From assembly GCA_024707255.1 (NCBI GenBank), contig JANQAC010000002.1, positions 1,482,001-1,546,000 of the forward strand: a stretch of 64,000 bases of DNA, read 5' to 3'. Below the pieces are notes generated by a model that was not told where the DNA came from, ran no database searches, and saw nothing but the letters and a program-made list of their open reading frames with translations. Shown piece by piece: positions 15,958-25,355 of this stretch. Source of the DNA: Asticcacaulis sp. (GTDB lineage Bacteria; Pseudomonadota; Alphaproteobacteria; Caulobacterales; Caulobacteraceae). The position numbers were made by a program, and so were the translations under genes. The first letter of the stretch is position 1. The number at the start of each line of letters is the position of its first letter.

Positions 15958-17748
15958 ATGGCCTACGTAGCCCCGGTCCGCGACTATCAGTTCCTCTTCG
16001 AAAATGTCTTCAAGACGGACCAGTACAGTAACCTGAAGGGCTTTGCCGATGCCGACTCGGCGACTGTGGCCGCCATTCTGGAAGAAGCCGCGAAATTTGC
16101 CGAAGAGGTCGCCCACCCCATCAACATCACCGGCGATAAGGAAGGCTGCACGCTCGATCCGGTCACCCATGAAGTCACCGCGCCCAAGGGCTACAAGGAA
16201 GCCTACAAGGCCCTGACCGAAGCGGGCTGGACCGCCCTTTCCGGTGATCCGCAATATGGTGGCCGGGGACTGCCGCACTTCGTCAATACCGCCTTTTCGG
16301 AAATGCTGTCCGGCGCCTCCTCCGCCTTCGGCATGTATCCCGGCCTGACCGAGGGCGCCATTTCCGCGCTCACCGCCGGCGGGACGCAGGCACAAAAAGA
16401 CCTCTACCTGCCCAAGCTGATCAGCGGCGAATGGTCGGGCACCATGAACCTGACCGAACCGCATTGCGGCACTGACCTGGGCCTGCTGCGCACCAAGGCG
16501 GTGCCAACCGGTGACGGCAGCTACAAGATCACCGGCCAGAAGATCTGGATCTCGGCGGGCGAGCACGACTTCACCTCGAATATCTGCCATCTGGTGTTGG
16601 CCCGACTCGAAGGTGCGCCCGCAGGCGTAAAAGGTATTTCGCTCTTCCTGGTGCCGAAGTTCCTGCCCGATGCCGACGGTAATCCCGGTGAACGTAATTC
16701 GCTGCAATGCGCCGGCCTTGAGCACAAGATGGGCATTCATGGCAATTCGACCTGCGTCATGATGTATGACGAGGCCAAAGGCTTCCTGCTCGGTCAGGAA
16801 AACGAAGGGCTGAAGATCATGTTCTACATGATGAACAATGCCCGTTTCGGCGTCGGCCTCCAGGGTCTGGCGATCGGCCATGCCGCGCTTGTCGCCGCCA
16901 ATCAATTCGCCAGGGACCGCCTGCAGGGCCGCGCCCTCACCGGCCCGAAATCACCGGAACTGCCCGCCGACAGCATCCTTGTTCACCCCGATGTCCGCCG
17001 GATGCTGCTGGAAAGCCGCGCCCTGATCGAAGGCGGCCGCGCCTTCCTGGCCTGGGTGTCGCTCCAGGCCGACCTGGCGCACGTTTCCGAAGACGAAAAA
17101 GAGCGCGAAAAAGCAAACGACTATATGGGGCTTCTCACCCCTGTTATTAAAGCTTACCTGACCGATAAGGGCCTGAAGGTCACGCAGGACGCCATGCAGG
17201 TCCATGGCGGTTCAGGCTTCACCGAGCATTTCCCGGCTTCGCAATATATGCGCGATGTCCGCATTACCCTGATCTATGAAGGCACCAACGGTGTGCAGGC
17301 GCTCGATCTCGTCGGCCGCAAGCTGCCCTCCAAGGGCGGCCGTGCCCTGCAAACCTTCCTGGGCGAAATCGACACCTATATCGCCGCCGAGGAAAGCGAC
17401 ACGAAAGTACCGGCCTATATCAAGGCGCTGAAAGACACCAAGGCGAAACTCCTCGATGGCACGATGTGGCTGATGCAGAACGGCATGGGCAATCCGGATG
17501 CCGCCGCCGCCGGTTCGCTCGATTACCTCCACCTCTTCGGCCTGACCTGCACCGCCTATATGTGGGCGCGCATGGCCAAAGAAGCCCAAGCTCAGATCGA
17601 CGCCGGCGCCACCGATCCCTTCTTCGACACAAAGCTCAAGGTCGCCCGCGTGTTCCTGGAACGCATCCTGCCCGACGCCGAAGCGCATCTGATCAAGATG
17701 AAGGCCGGATCAGAGGGCCTGATGGCGCTGGCTGACGATCAGTTCTGA
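15958..17748 (+). CDS. acyl-CoA dehydrogenase with C-terminal extension (FadE/DmdC-like)
   Basis: A 596-residue flavoprotein that introduces the alpha-beta double bond into an acyl-CoA. The usual fold is seen: N-terminal helical domain, a middle beta domain (GTMNLTEPHCGTDLGLLRT near residue 160, WISAGEHD near 200), the C-terminal helical domain with VHGGSGFTEHFPASQYMRDV near 418 and the catalytic glutamate in YEGTNGVQ near 440. A further C-terminal domain of about 130 residues marks the long subfamily that includes DmdC and some FadE enzymes. It is preceded by the MerR gene and probably co-transcribed. Chain-length specificity cannot be read; the thioesterases at 9.5 kb may be in the same regulon. 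Confidence 0.92.
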   Translation: MAYVAPVRDYQFLFENVFKTDQYSNLKGFADADSATVAAILEEAAKFAEEVAHPINITGDKEGCTLDPVTHEVTAPKGYKEAYKALTEAGWTALSGDPQYGGRGLPHFVNTAFSEMLSGASSAFGMYPGLTEGAISALTAGGTQAQKDLYLPKLISGEWSGTMNLTEPHCGTDLGLLRTKAVPTGDGSYKITGQKIWISAGEHDFTSNICHLVLARLEGAPAGVKGISLFLVPKFLPDADGNPGERNSLQCAGLEHKMGIHGNSTCVMMYDEAKGFLLGQENEGLKIMFYMMNNARFGVGLQGLAIGHAALVAANQFARDRLQGRALTGPKSPELPADSILVHPDVRRMLLESRALIEGGRAFLAWVSLQADLAHVSEDEKEREKANDYMGLLTPVIKAYLTDKGLKVTQDAMQVHGGSGFTEHFPASQYMRDVRITLIYEGTNGVQALDLVGRKLPSKGGRALQTFLGEIDTYIAAEESDTKVPAYIKALKDTKAKLLDGTMWLMQNGMGNPDAAAAGSLDYLHLFGLTCTAYMWARMAKEAQAQIDAGATDPFFDTKLKVARVFLERILPDAEAHLIKMKAGSEGLMALADDQF

Positions 17749-17863
17749 CCGGCTCTCGGGGACCGGCCAGGCTGGTCCTCGTAAAATACACGCGACAAGA
17801 TAGCCGCCTTGCCCGTTAACCATATCCGGTCTACCCTGTTCGTTTGGGGATAAGGGGCCTGGT

Positions 17864-18415
17864 ATGAAAACGATTATAGCTGTGATCCTGTTAGCTTGCG
17901 TCACGGCTTTTGGATTATGGGCGATTGCGCCGGAAACGTCCGCCAGGCAATCCTGCGCGGTACTTTCGACAGCCTGTATCAATACACCGGCCGAATTTAC
18001 CCACGTCATCACCGATTATCACGGTGTGGCTTCGGATGGGCAACCGCAATCGGAATATATCTCGCTTTACAAAAACAGTGACGACCAGGAGCCGACGGTC
18101 CGCTTTGAAGCCAGGACCGATTCCCTGACCAGGGCCGAATTACCGGCAGACTTTACCTGCGCGCCACGCGGCGCGGATGAACTCCTGTGTCATCGCCCGT
18201 TGCAGGACAGCGGCATAGAGGAGACCGCTATTATGCGTCCGCAGGGCTTCCTGGGACTGCAAGCCTGCGATCCGTCCTATGACGTGCTTTATCTCACCCC
18301 ACGCGCCGGGCTTTCCGGTATCCGGCTTGAAGACTATGCCGACCTGCGCCAGGGGGCCTCGCCACCGAGATACACCCGGTGGCAGGCCATGCTGGACCGC
18401 CGGAAGTGTGGCTAA
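17864..18415 (+). CDS. exported hypothetical protein
   Basis: A 183-residue protein with an N-terminal hydrophobic segment (MKTIIAVILLACVTAFGLWA) acting as a signal peptide or anchor. The mature part has six or more cysteines (SCAVLSTACI, FTCAPRG, LLCHR, LQACDP, final KCG), which suggests disulphide bonds in the periplasm. No family is recognised. It converges with the peroxiredoxin gene, with nine bases between the stops. Confidence 0.65.
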   Translation: MKTIIAVILLACVTAFGLWAIAPETSARQSCAVLSTACINTPAEFTHVITDYHGVASDGQPQSEYISLYKNSDDQEPTVRFEARTDSLTRAELPADFTCAPRGADELLCHRPLQDSGIEETAIMRPQGFLGLQACDPSYDVLYLTPRAGLSGIRLEDYADLRQGASPPRYTRWQAMLDRRKCG

Positions 18416-18424
18416 ACCAGAAAA

Positions 18425-18907
18425 CTAGAGATTTTCCAGAACGTATTCGGCGCTGGAAACCTTGAATTCACCACCGGCCTCGACGAACAGCTTGTCGATC
18501 TTGCCATCTCGGATCACGGCGGCATAGCGCTGCGAACGCGGTCCCATGCCGAAACCCGAAGCATCAAGCGTCAGGCCCATGGCCTTGGCGAACTCGCCAT
18601 TGCCATCGGCCAGCATGACCACTTCGTCATTGATGCCCTGATCCTTCGCCCACGCCTTCATGACGAAATAATCGTTGACCGAAGTGCAGGCCACAACATC
18701 GACGCCCTTGGCTTTGAAATCGGCGGCATGGTCCTTGAAGCCCGGCAGGTGGCGCGCTGAACAGGTCGGGGTGAAGGCGCCTGGCACAGCGAACAGGACC
18801 ACAGTCTTGCCGGCGAAGAAGTCTTTTGAGGCAACGGGCTTGGGGCCAGCTTCGTCAACCAGGGTCAGGGTGAGTTCGGGGATGGAGTCGCCGGATTGCA
18901 GGGTCAT
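18425..18907 (-). CDS. peroxiredoxin, Prx5 type
   Basis: A 160-residue thiol peroxidase. The peroxidatic cysteine is in PGAFTPTCSARHLPGF near residue 49, the signature of the Prx5/PRX-V subfamily, with the conserved active-site threonine three residues before it. VACTSVNDYFVMKAWA contains a second cysteine that could act as resolving residue or be incidental. The enzyme reduces hydrogen peroxide and alkyl hydroperoxides with thioredoxin or glutaredoxin. Its promoter region is shared with the divergent yqgE-like gene. Confidence 0.93.
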   Translation of the reverse strand: MTLQSGDSIPELTLTLVDEAGPKPVASKDFFAGKTVVLFAVPGAFTPTCSARHLPGFKDHAADFKAKGVDVVACTSVNDYFVMKAWAKDQGINDEVVMLADGNGEFAKAMGLTLDASGFGMGPRSQRYAAVIRDGKIDKLFVEAGGEFKVSSAEYVLENL

Positions 18908-19070
18908 GATATGTCTTTCTGAATGGATCGCGGCGAAGTCCTAAGGGAATTCGCCATCAAAATGCGATACGGATGGCTATCCGCATTTGTGGCATTTTGC
19001 AATCAAGACAGTCGTATCCATATAAGGTACTATAACCTCCTCCCGCTCGCACGCTTCCAGAGGCACTGCC

Positions 19071-19724
19071 ATGATCAGCTCATCAGACACGTTTACCGAA
19101 GATGGTCATCCGCCCGCTCATATCTCCTATCAGGGGCAGTTGCTGATCGCCATGCCGGTACTGAATGACCAGCCTTTCAATCACAGCGTCATCTATGTCT
19201 GCCAGCATGACGAGGATCACGCCATGGGCCTGATCCTCAACCAGCCGATCAGTGGTCTGAATTTCAGCAAGATGATGAAGGAACTGGGCATAGAGAGCGA
19301 CACCCCACACTTCGCCCAAAGGCTGGCCATGCAAAAGATATACCGTGGCGGCCCGGTCCAGAATGACCGGGGCTTCGTGCTGCACAGCCTCGATTACCAG
19401 ATAGACGACATCACACTCGATCTCGGCGGCCCCTTCATCAGCCGTCCCGATGGTGAGGAACAGGGCGTGGGACTGACCGCCTCACGCGACATCCTGGTCG
19501 ATCTGTCCGCCGGCGCCGGTCCGGCCCGCAGCCTGATCGCGCTCGGTTACGCCGGCTGGGGGCCAGGCCAACTGGAAAGCGAGATCAGCCAGAACGCCTG
19601 GCTGGTCGTGCCCGCGAGCCAGGAACTGATTTTCGGCGGCGATCCGGAGCATCTGTGGAGCCGGGCCCTGGCCAGCATGGGCATTCAGCCGGGACATCTG
19701 TCAGGGACGGCGGGAACAGCTTAA
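19071..19724 (+). CDS. YqgE/AlgH family protein (DUF179)
   Basis: A 217-residue protein of the YqgE/AlgH family. Recognisable segments are GQLLIAMPVLNDQPFNHSVI near residue 24, HDEDHAMGLILNQPI, YRGGPVQNDRGFVLHS and GYAGWGPGQLESEISQNAWL, all near-invariant in the family. The biochemical role is not established. ATG 19071 follows a weak AGAGGC. It converges with the GGDEF-EAL gene, overlapping it by four bases. Confidence 0.92.
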   Translation: MISSSDTFTEDGHPPAHISYQGQLLIAMPVLNDQPFNHSVIYVCQHDEDHAMGLILNQPISGLNFSKMMKELGIESDTPHFAQRLAMQKIYRGGPVQNDRGFVLHSLDYQIDDITLDLGGPFISRPDGEEQGVGLTASRDILVDLSAGAGPARSLIALGYAGWGPGQLESEISQNAWLVVPASQELIFGGDPEHLWSRALASMGIQPGHLSGTAGTA

Positions 19725-21464
19725 GCCGGCCTCAGTTCGCTGCTCAGGGATGCCGCCAGGAAAGCCTCCGCGTCGGCAGGTTTCAAAGCCTTTGCAAACC
19801 CGTAGCCTTGCCCCAGGTGACACCCAAGGTCATTGAGCCGCTTGGCAAGCACCATGTCCTCGACACCTTCGGCCACGACCTCCAGTCCGAAATCACGCCC
19901 CAGGGTCAGGATAGCGTGAACGATCTTTTCCGACGCCGCATCCGTTTGCAGCGTAATGATAAATGAGCGGTCGATCTTCAGGGTGTCGAAAGGCAATTTG
20001 GCCAGATACGACAGGGAAGAAAAGCCGGTGCCGAAGTCATCGAGCGCGATACCGGCGCCCGCGTCACGCAGGGCTTCCAGTATACGCGCCGTGGCGTCCG
20101 GATCGCGCATGACATCGCTTTCAGTCACCTCCAGCTTGAGACATCTGAGCGGCAAATCCGCCTCGCGAATCAGGCGCGAGACATCTTCCACCAGATGCAG
20201 ACGCTCGATCTCCGGCGCCGACAGATTGACGCTGACGAAGAAGCCGGCGGGCAGATCATAGGCCGCACGCCACTTCGCCAGGCAGTTCACCGTCGAATTG
20301 AGGATGATCGCGCCGAGATCGGTCATCAGGCCGAGATCGCGCGCCGCCGTCAGGAAATGATCCGGCGGGATAATGCCGCGTTTCGGATGCACCCAGCGAG
20401 CCAGGGCCTCGAAGCCCGCGATCACGCCTGTCTTGAGATCGACGATCGGCTGATACCAGGCGTGAATCTCGCCACTGATAAACGCCTTGCGCAACTCGGC
20501 CTCCAGCGCCAAACGGGTCAGGCCATCGCTTTCCAGGTCACGCTTATAGGCCGCCACACCGCCCGCCCCTTTTAACCGGGCCGCCTCAACCGCCATTTCG
20601 GCACGGCGCAGCAGTTCGGCACTTTCGAGCGCACCGGCGCCCCCCTCGACCGAGACCGCGCCCATCGAAAAGGTCGGGTGAATATCGAAGCCGGCGATGA
20701 TAATCGTGCGCTCCATGGCATTTCGCATCCGTTCGGACACGCGCGGAAAGCCACGCAGGGTCAGGACCGCGAATTCATCCTCGCCCAGCCGCGCCAATAC
20801 GGAAGCGCCGCCAAAAGCCTCTCGCAGGCGTTGCGCCAGAACGCCCAGCACCAGGTCGGCGCGCTCATGACCGAGCGCCTCATTAAGGCGGCGAAAACGA
20901 TTGAGATCGCCCACCACCAGATCGTAATCGCCCTCATGCGACAAAAAGGGCCCGGCTGGCGCTCAGAAATCCCCGGCGATTGTAGAGGCCGGTGAGCGGA
21001 TCGATATGGATATCCTGAACCAGACTGTCTGCATCCGGCATCTGGCGGATGTCCCGGCTCATCTCGGTCACTGTGCCAAGCACAAGGGCCGGCCGGACCT
21101 TACGTCCCTTGAAATACAGCAGGCGTCGGTCTTTCAGCCGCATCAGGCACTGAACATGCGCCTCGCCCGGCAGACCGGCAACAGTACGCACTTCGAGCGT
21201 TTTCAGGATCATGTCCAGCCGGTCGGTTTCACCGGAGGCAAACAGCGGCATCAGGTCTTCAAGCGTAAAGACGCCATTCAAAGGCAACAAATCAAGCGCT
21301 TGCGCATCCCCCCTGAATTCAAAACGGCCACATGACAGGTCATAGGCCCATAACAGGCTGTCGGCGCCCGCCAGCGCCAGCGCACGGATAGTGTCATCCT
21401 CAAACCATAGGGGTGATGCGTTTACGCGATCCATAATGCCTTTGCTTTCCACACAGTCTGGCAT
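19721..21464 (-). CDS. GGDEF-EAL cyclic-di-GMP protein (frame break between the two halves)
   Basis: Two minus-strand frames, 20934-21464 and 19721-20944, join into one 580-residue protein if one base is removed from the A5 run at 20943-20947. The N-terminal sensor-like region of about 130 residues (ADSLLWAYDLSCGRFEF) resembles a PAS-like fold. A GGDEF domain starts at DPLTGLYNRRGF and continues LLSHEGDYDLVVGDLNRFR; its signature is degenerate (LGEDEF), so cyclase activity is doubtful. The EAL domain is well kept: FEALARW, ESDVM, ALDDFGTGFSSL, EVVAEGVE. The likely activity is c-di-GMP hydrolysis tuned by the N-terminal domains. A real split into two genes is possible but less likely, since the GGDEF domain itself would be cut. 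Confidence 0.82.
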
Positions 21465-21515
21465 TATCAGGAATGACGTGATTTGCGCCGGAATGCACCG
21501 GCAAGGGCATAAAAA

Positions 21516-22781
21516 TTATGCCGCCAAAATGGCTGACACATCGCTCATGGATTTTGGCCCCAAAATCGCGCTGGCACACGCCTTTTGCGCGCTTATGGCC
21601 GAACCGACACGCACCAGATCATCGCGGTTGACTCCTTCGATATCAGACGCCACCTCATCAAGCGTAAAGACCTTGCCGAAGGTCGACAACTGGCTGGCGA
21701 AGGTGCCGCAGCGCGAGGCCGCCCCTTCGTGATTGAGGAACAGCGATGTCATAAATTGCGCCTTCGCCCGTTCAAGTTCCGCTTCCACAGGGTTGGATGA
21801 AAGCTCGCCAAGAACCTTTTGAATCAGTTCGACAAGCGGCGCTACATCCGCGGCCGCGCAACCGGCATAGACGCCGAATATCCCGCCATCCCGATAAGGC
21901 GTGGTGAAGGCATCGATGCTGTAGGCCAGCCCCCTCGCCTCGCGCGCCTCCTGGAACAGGCGCGAAGCCATGCCGCCGCCCAGGATTTCGCTGAACAGGC
22001 GCAATGGGATGATATCCTGGCTCAGCCGGCTGACGCCTTCAAAGCCGATCGTCAAATTGGCCTGTTCAATTCTGCGTTTCTGAACGTGGCGTTCCGTGGT
22101 GAAGCGCATAATCGCCGGCTTGTCGAAACCCGCATGGGCCGGAACGGACTCGACGCATGGTTTCAGCGCCGCATAAACCTCTTCCGGCACCACACCACCT
22201 GACACACAGATGACGATCTGATGCGGCGCATAGAGGGTATCGGCGAAGGCGCGCAAAGCCTCCGGCGTTACCGGTTTCAGGCTCTGTTTTGTGCCCAGGA
22301 TCGGACGGCCGAGCGATTGCCCGGCGAACATGGCCGATTGCAGCAGGTCGAACACATGGTCGTCCGGCGTATCGTAGGCTTCGAGAATCTCCTGCTCGAC
22401 CACCTTCTTTTCACGCGCCAATTCTTCCGAGTCGATAGCCGGGCGGAACATCAGGTCGGTAACGATTTCCAGTGCCAGAGGCATCAGGCTGTTCAGGCCA
22501 CGCACTTCAAAACGCGTATGCTCATAGCCGGTGGAGGCATTAATCGTGCCGCCCTTGTGCTCGATGGCTTCGGCCAGGTCGCGGGCATTGCGGCCGCCGG
22601 CGCCCTTGAAAACCATGTGTTCCAAAAGATGCGCCCAACCCGACTGCGCTTCGGTCTCAAACCGCGCCCCGCCATAGATCAAGGCGCTTAGAGCAAACGT
22701 CTTAAGCCCCGGCATAGGATCGATCAGCAGGCGCAGGCCGTTATCGAAGGTGTAGAGCTTTTGCGAGGCGAGAATAGTCAA
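21516..22781 (-). CDS. M16-family zinc peptidase (mitochondrial processing peptidase-like)
   Basis: A 421-residue peptidase with the inverted zinc motif HLLEHMVFKG near residue 48 and the downstream glutamate helix VVEQEILEAYDTPDDH near residue 128. A second, non-catalytic half follows with the typical SRLFQEAREARGLAYSI segment near residue 270. No signal peptide is seen. The ATG overlaps the SURF1 stop by four bases, so it is coupled to the cytochrome oxidase assembly cluster; this neighbourhood is common in alphaproteobacteria. Substrates are unknown. Confidence 0.92.
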   Translation of the reverse strand: MTILASQKLYTFDNGLRLLIDPMPGLKTFALSALIYGGARFETEAQSGWAHLLEHMVFKGAGGRNARDLAEAIEHKGGTINASTGYEHTRFEVRGLNSLMPLALEIVTDLMFRPAIDSEELAREKKVVEQEILEAYDTPDDHVFDLLQSAMFAGQSLGRPILGTKQSLKPVTPEALRAFADTLYAPHQIVICVSGGVVPEEVYAALKPCVESVPAHAGFDKPAIMRFTTERHVQKRRIEQANLTIGFEGVSRLSQDIIPLRLFSEILGGGMASRLFQEAREARGLAYSIDAFTTPYRDGGIFGVYAGCAAADVAPLVELIQKVLGELSSNPVEAELERAKAQFMTSLFLNHEGAASRCGTFASQLSTFGKVFTLDEVASDIEGVNRDDLVRVGSAISAQKACASAILGPKSMSDVSAILAA

Positions 22782-23482
22782 GCGTTTTTGTTCTTTCTGG
22801 CGCGCTGGTAAACAACACTGCCGAAAACACCCAGTAAAGCCCAGCCAAGGCCGAACCAGGTCAGGGCGTACTCCATATGGCGGTTAGGCAGGGGCGCGGT
22901 CAGCGGTCCCTGCGACAGGCCCGCTATATCGGCGTGACTGGCCTTCAGGTCAAGGACCAGGAAATAATCATCTCGCAGGCGGGCGTTCAACCGCGGTCCC
23001 ATTTCCGAGGCCGAGCGCCAGTACCAGTCGTTCTCGGCCACGCGATTGACCAGGGTAAACGGCCCGGATTTTTCAAAAGCTCTCAGGCGACCAACCGGTG
23101 TAATCACCAGTGCCACGGGAGGTAATTTTTCCCTGGCGAATCCGATATCGACCAGCATCGCCTGATTCACGAGCGGACAGGCCGTCAGAACCCGATACCC
23201 CGGCACACCATCGACTTCCGAGTGCATGTAAATCGCGCTGCCCAGGTCGATCTGGCAAGCTGCCAGAGCTGCCGACCGCCAGTCGGGCTTCGCCTGAGCC
23301 AGCAGCGTTTCCGCAGGCATGGGCTCGGCGGCTTCCGTGCGCGCCATGTCGGCAATCAGCCCTTCCTTCCATTTAAGGCGTTCAAGCTGCCAGATGCCCA
23401 GGCCATTTAGGATGACAAAGGCGATCGCGGCGGCAATGGCCAGTCCGGGCGGCACGGCTTTCAGATATTCACGCAGGGTCAT
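22778..23482 (-). CDS. SURF1-family oxidase assembly protein (aa3 cluster)
   Basis: A 234-residue inner-membrane protein that helps insert heme a into subunit I. Two membrane helices bracket a periplasmic domain: one near residues 12-32 ending GIWQLERLKWKEGLI, the other near 205-225 within HMEYALTWFGLGWALLG, both SURF1 signatures. I start at ATG 23482 (MTLREYLKAV), where the first helix begins properly; an upstream extension to 23686 overlaps ctaE and is not family-like. It overlaps the M16 gene by four bases and follows ctaE by 76 bases. A second SURF1 is at 59554-60294. Confidence 0.9.
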   Translation of the reverse strand: MTLREYLKAVPPGLAIAAAIAFVILNGLGIWQLERLKWKEGLIADMARTEAAEPMPAETLLAQAKPDWRSAALAACQIDLGSAIYMHSEVDGVPGYRVLTACPLVNQAMLVDIGFAREKLPPVALVITPVGRLRAFEKSGPFTLVNRVAENDWYWRSASEMGPRLNARLRDDYFLVLDLKASHADIAGLSQGPLTAPLPNRHMEYALTWFGLGWALLGVFGSVVYQRARKNKNA

Positions 23483-23503
23483 GAGGGGCCGGTCAAATAG
23501 TGA

Positions 23504-23529
23504 GGGCGCCGGCTCTGTAGCCGACGCCC
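23504..23529 (-). other. hairpin between ctaE and SURF1
   Basis: GGGCG-C-CGGCT (23504-23514) pairs with AGCCG-A-CGCCC (23519-23529) around CTGT, a 10-bp stem with one mismatch. It has no T run on the minus strand. It could be an mRNA-stability structure that sets the ratio of ctaE to SURF1 message. Confidence 0.45.
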
Positions 23530-23558
23530 GGAAAGCAAACTCAAATTCAGTCGCCCGC

Positions 23559-24455
23559 CTAATGTGGGCCGCCAAAGATAACGTAGACGAAGGCAAAGAG
23601 GAAGAGCCAGACCACGTCAACGAAATGCCAGTACCAGGCGGCGGCTTCGAAACCGAAGTGCTTCTTCGGCGTGAAGTCACCGGCAATGGCGCGGAGCAGA
23701 CAGACGATCAGGAAGATGGTGCCGATCAGGACGTGGAAGCCGTGGAAGCCCGTGGCCATGAAGAAGGCCGAGCCATAGAGATTGGCGGCGCCGGTGGCAT
23801 CGGCCGCATCCTTGAACAGGAAGAAGTGGAAGTTGTGCTCCTTGGCGACTTCCATATATTCAAAGCCCTGAACACAGGTAAACAGCGCACCGAGGATGAC
23901 GGTCAGCAACAGGCCCTGGATGGCGCCCTTGCGGTCATTTTGCTGGAGCGCGTGGTGCGCCCAGGTGACCGTGGTGCCGGAGGTCAGCAGCAGGAGGGTA
24001 TTGACCAGCGGCAGGTGCCGGGGATCGAGCGTTTCGACGCCGGCCGGCGGCCAGGTCGACCAGGCGGTCTTCACTTCCTCGATGGCCGACATGTCGCCGG
24101 CGCGATGGCCATGGAAAAGGGCCATTTCAAAGAAGATCCAGAAAAAGGAGACGAAGAACATGACTTCGGAGGCTATGAACATGATCATGCCATAGCGCAG
24201 GCCAAGCTGCACGACCGGGGTGTGATCGCCCGCCTTCGATTCCTTGATGACGTCACGCCACCAGAAGACCATGGTCAGCAGAATCAGCGCCAGGCCGACC
24301 AGCATCAGCCACCATTCGCCCTTGGCAATGCCGAACAGGCCGCGCATACCGGCCACCATGCCGAATGCCCAGACGACCGCCGATGCCGACCCCATCAGGG
24401 GCCACGGGCTGGGGTCAATGATATGGTAGTCGTGTTTAACGCCGTGATGGGCCAT
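23559..24455 (-). CDS. ctaE: cytochrome c oxidase subunit III
   Basis: A 298-residue membrane protein with about seven helices and the family hallmarks: HDYHIIDPSPWPLMGS at the N-terminus, FIASEVMFFVSFFWIFFE near residue 105 with the conserved membrane glutamate, and ATGFHGFHVLIGT near 230. The subunit has no metal and stabilises proton uptake by the aa3 oxidase. It is separated from the upstream ctaG by 118 bases that contain a terminator-like hairpin, so its expression may partly depend on a separate promoter. Confidence 0.96.
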   Translation of the reverse strand: MAHHGVKHDYHIIDPSPWPLMGSASAVVWAFGMVAGMRGLFGIAKGEWWLMLVGLALILLTMVFWWRDVIKESKAGDHTPVVQLGLRYGMIMFIASEVMFFVSFFWIFFEMALFHGHRAGDMSAIEEVKTAWSTWPPAGVETLDPRHLPLVNTLLLLTSGTTVTWAHHALQQNDRKGAIQGLLLTVILGALFTCVQGFEYMEVAKEHNFHFFLFKDAADATGAANLYGSAFFMATGFHGFHVLIGTIFLIVCLLRAIAGDFTPKKHFGFEAAAWYWHFVDVVWLFLFAFVYVIFGGPH

Positions 24456-24565
24456 TTTCGTTCAACTCACCTTTTAGTACCGCTTCCTGGAGGGCGGCTG
24501 ATTTTATATGTCAGGCATAACCTGAGATTCTGATTATGCCAAATTATCTTTAAACACAATGCAAA

Positions 24566-24584
24566 GACCGCATTCAGGATGCGG
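24566..24584. terminator. hairpin at the ctaG stop codon
   Basis: ACCGCAT and ATGCGGT pair around TCAGG, with TTTT following on the plus strand. The ctaG stop codon lies inside the hairpin. On the minus strand it is followed by CTTTGC, a weak tail, so it could only partly attenuate read-through into ctaE. Confidence 0.4.
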
Positions 24585-25134
24585 TTTTTGAGACGCTTGC
24601 GGGTACTTTCGATTCAAAAAACGTATAGGACAAGGTCACGTCCGGCACGGTATTGGTGTCGCTGTTTTCCATTAGCTTCGGATCGAGGAAATAGACCACC
24701 GGAAAGCGCTGCGATTCACCGGGCTGGAGCGTGACATCATTGAAGCAGAAACACTGCGTCTTCATGAAGTAGGCGCCCATGGTATCGGGCAGCACATTAT
24801 AGGTGGCCCGTGCCGTGACCGGATGGTCGGCATTGTTCTTCACATCGAACCATACCATGGCCGACTTGCCAACGCGGGTATCAAAATAAGGCTTCTCCGC
24901 CTTGAAACTCCACGGCACGCCATTGGTGTTGGTGTCGAAGCGCACACGGACGATTCTTTTGCCGGGCGTCTGGATCGCCGCCAGGGTGGCATTGGCCTTG
25001 CGGGCCGTTCCGGCAAAACCGGTGGCGTTACAGAAGGCGCGATAAGCCGGCACGGCGGCGGCCGTGAGGGCGCACATAACGACAAGTGCCCCTACCAGCG
25101 ACAAAACCACCTTGCTGTTCCGGTTGAGCGCCAT
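24574..25134 (-). CDS. ctaG: cytochrome c oxidase copper assembly protein CtaG/Cox11
   Basis: A 186-residue protein that delivers copper to the CuB site of subunit I. An N-terminal membrane anchor (about residues 9-29) is followed by a periplasmic Ig-like domain. The copper-binding CFCF motif is at about residue 127 in MKTQCFCFND, and the first cysteine near residue 35 in AFCNATG is the third ligand site known in this family. It lies two bases after the small coxF-like gene and is part of the cta operon. Confidence 0.95.
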   Translation of the reverse strand: MALNRNSKVVLSLVGALVVMCALTAAAVPAYRAFCNATGFAGTARKANATLAAIQTPGKRIVRVRFDTNTNGVPWSFKAEKPYFDTRVGKSAMVWFDVKNNADHPVTARATYNVLPDTMGAYFMKTQCFCFNDVTLQPGESQRFPVVYFLDPKLMENSDTNTVPDVTLSYTFFESKVPASVSKTAS

Positions 25135-25136
25135 GC

Positions 25137-25355
25137 TTAGTGGCTTCCCGATACAGAGGCGCGCGCCTCTGCTGCATTTTCAGCATCGTGCCTGATGCCC
25201 TGCGACATGCGCGCCATCGAAATGAAGAAGACCAGCACGACGAACGCGGCAAGCGCCAGCCCGATATAGAGGTTGCGCTTTTTCTGGGCTTTCACATAGG
25301 CGGCCTTGCCTTCCACCAATACGTTTTCTGGCGGGTTTTCAGGATGCTCGGTCAT
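25137..25355 (-). CDS. CoxF-like small protein of the cytochrome oxidase cluster
   Basis: A 72-residue protein with a charged N-terminus (ENVLVEGKAAYVKAQKKRN) and one membrane helix (YIGLALAAFVVLVFFISMA). Its position between ctaB and ctaG, its size and the VEGKAAYVKAQKKRN-type head match the CoxF/CcoxF family found in alphaproteobacterial aa3 operons. Its role is not defined, probably assembly. The ATG overlaps the ctaB stop by four bases. Confidence 0.8.
   Translation of the reverse strand: MTEHPENPPENVLVEGKAAYVKAQKKRNLYIGLALAAFVVLVFFISMARMSQGIRHDAENAAEARASVSGSH

Noticed and set aside
22778..23686. 302-residue form of the SURF1 protein
   Set aside because: The first 68 codons overlap ctaE, are Ser/Arg-rich and carry no SURF1 features; ATG 23482 gives the usual length.
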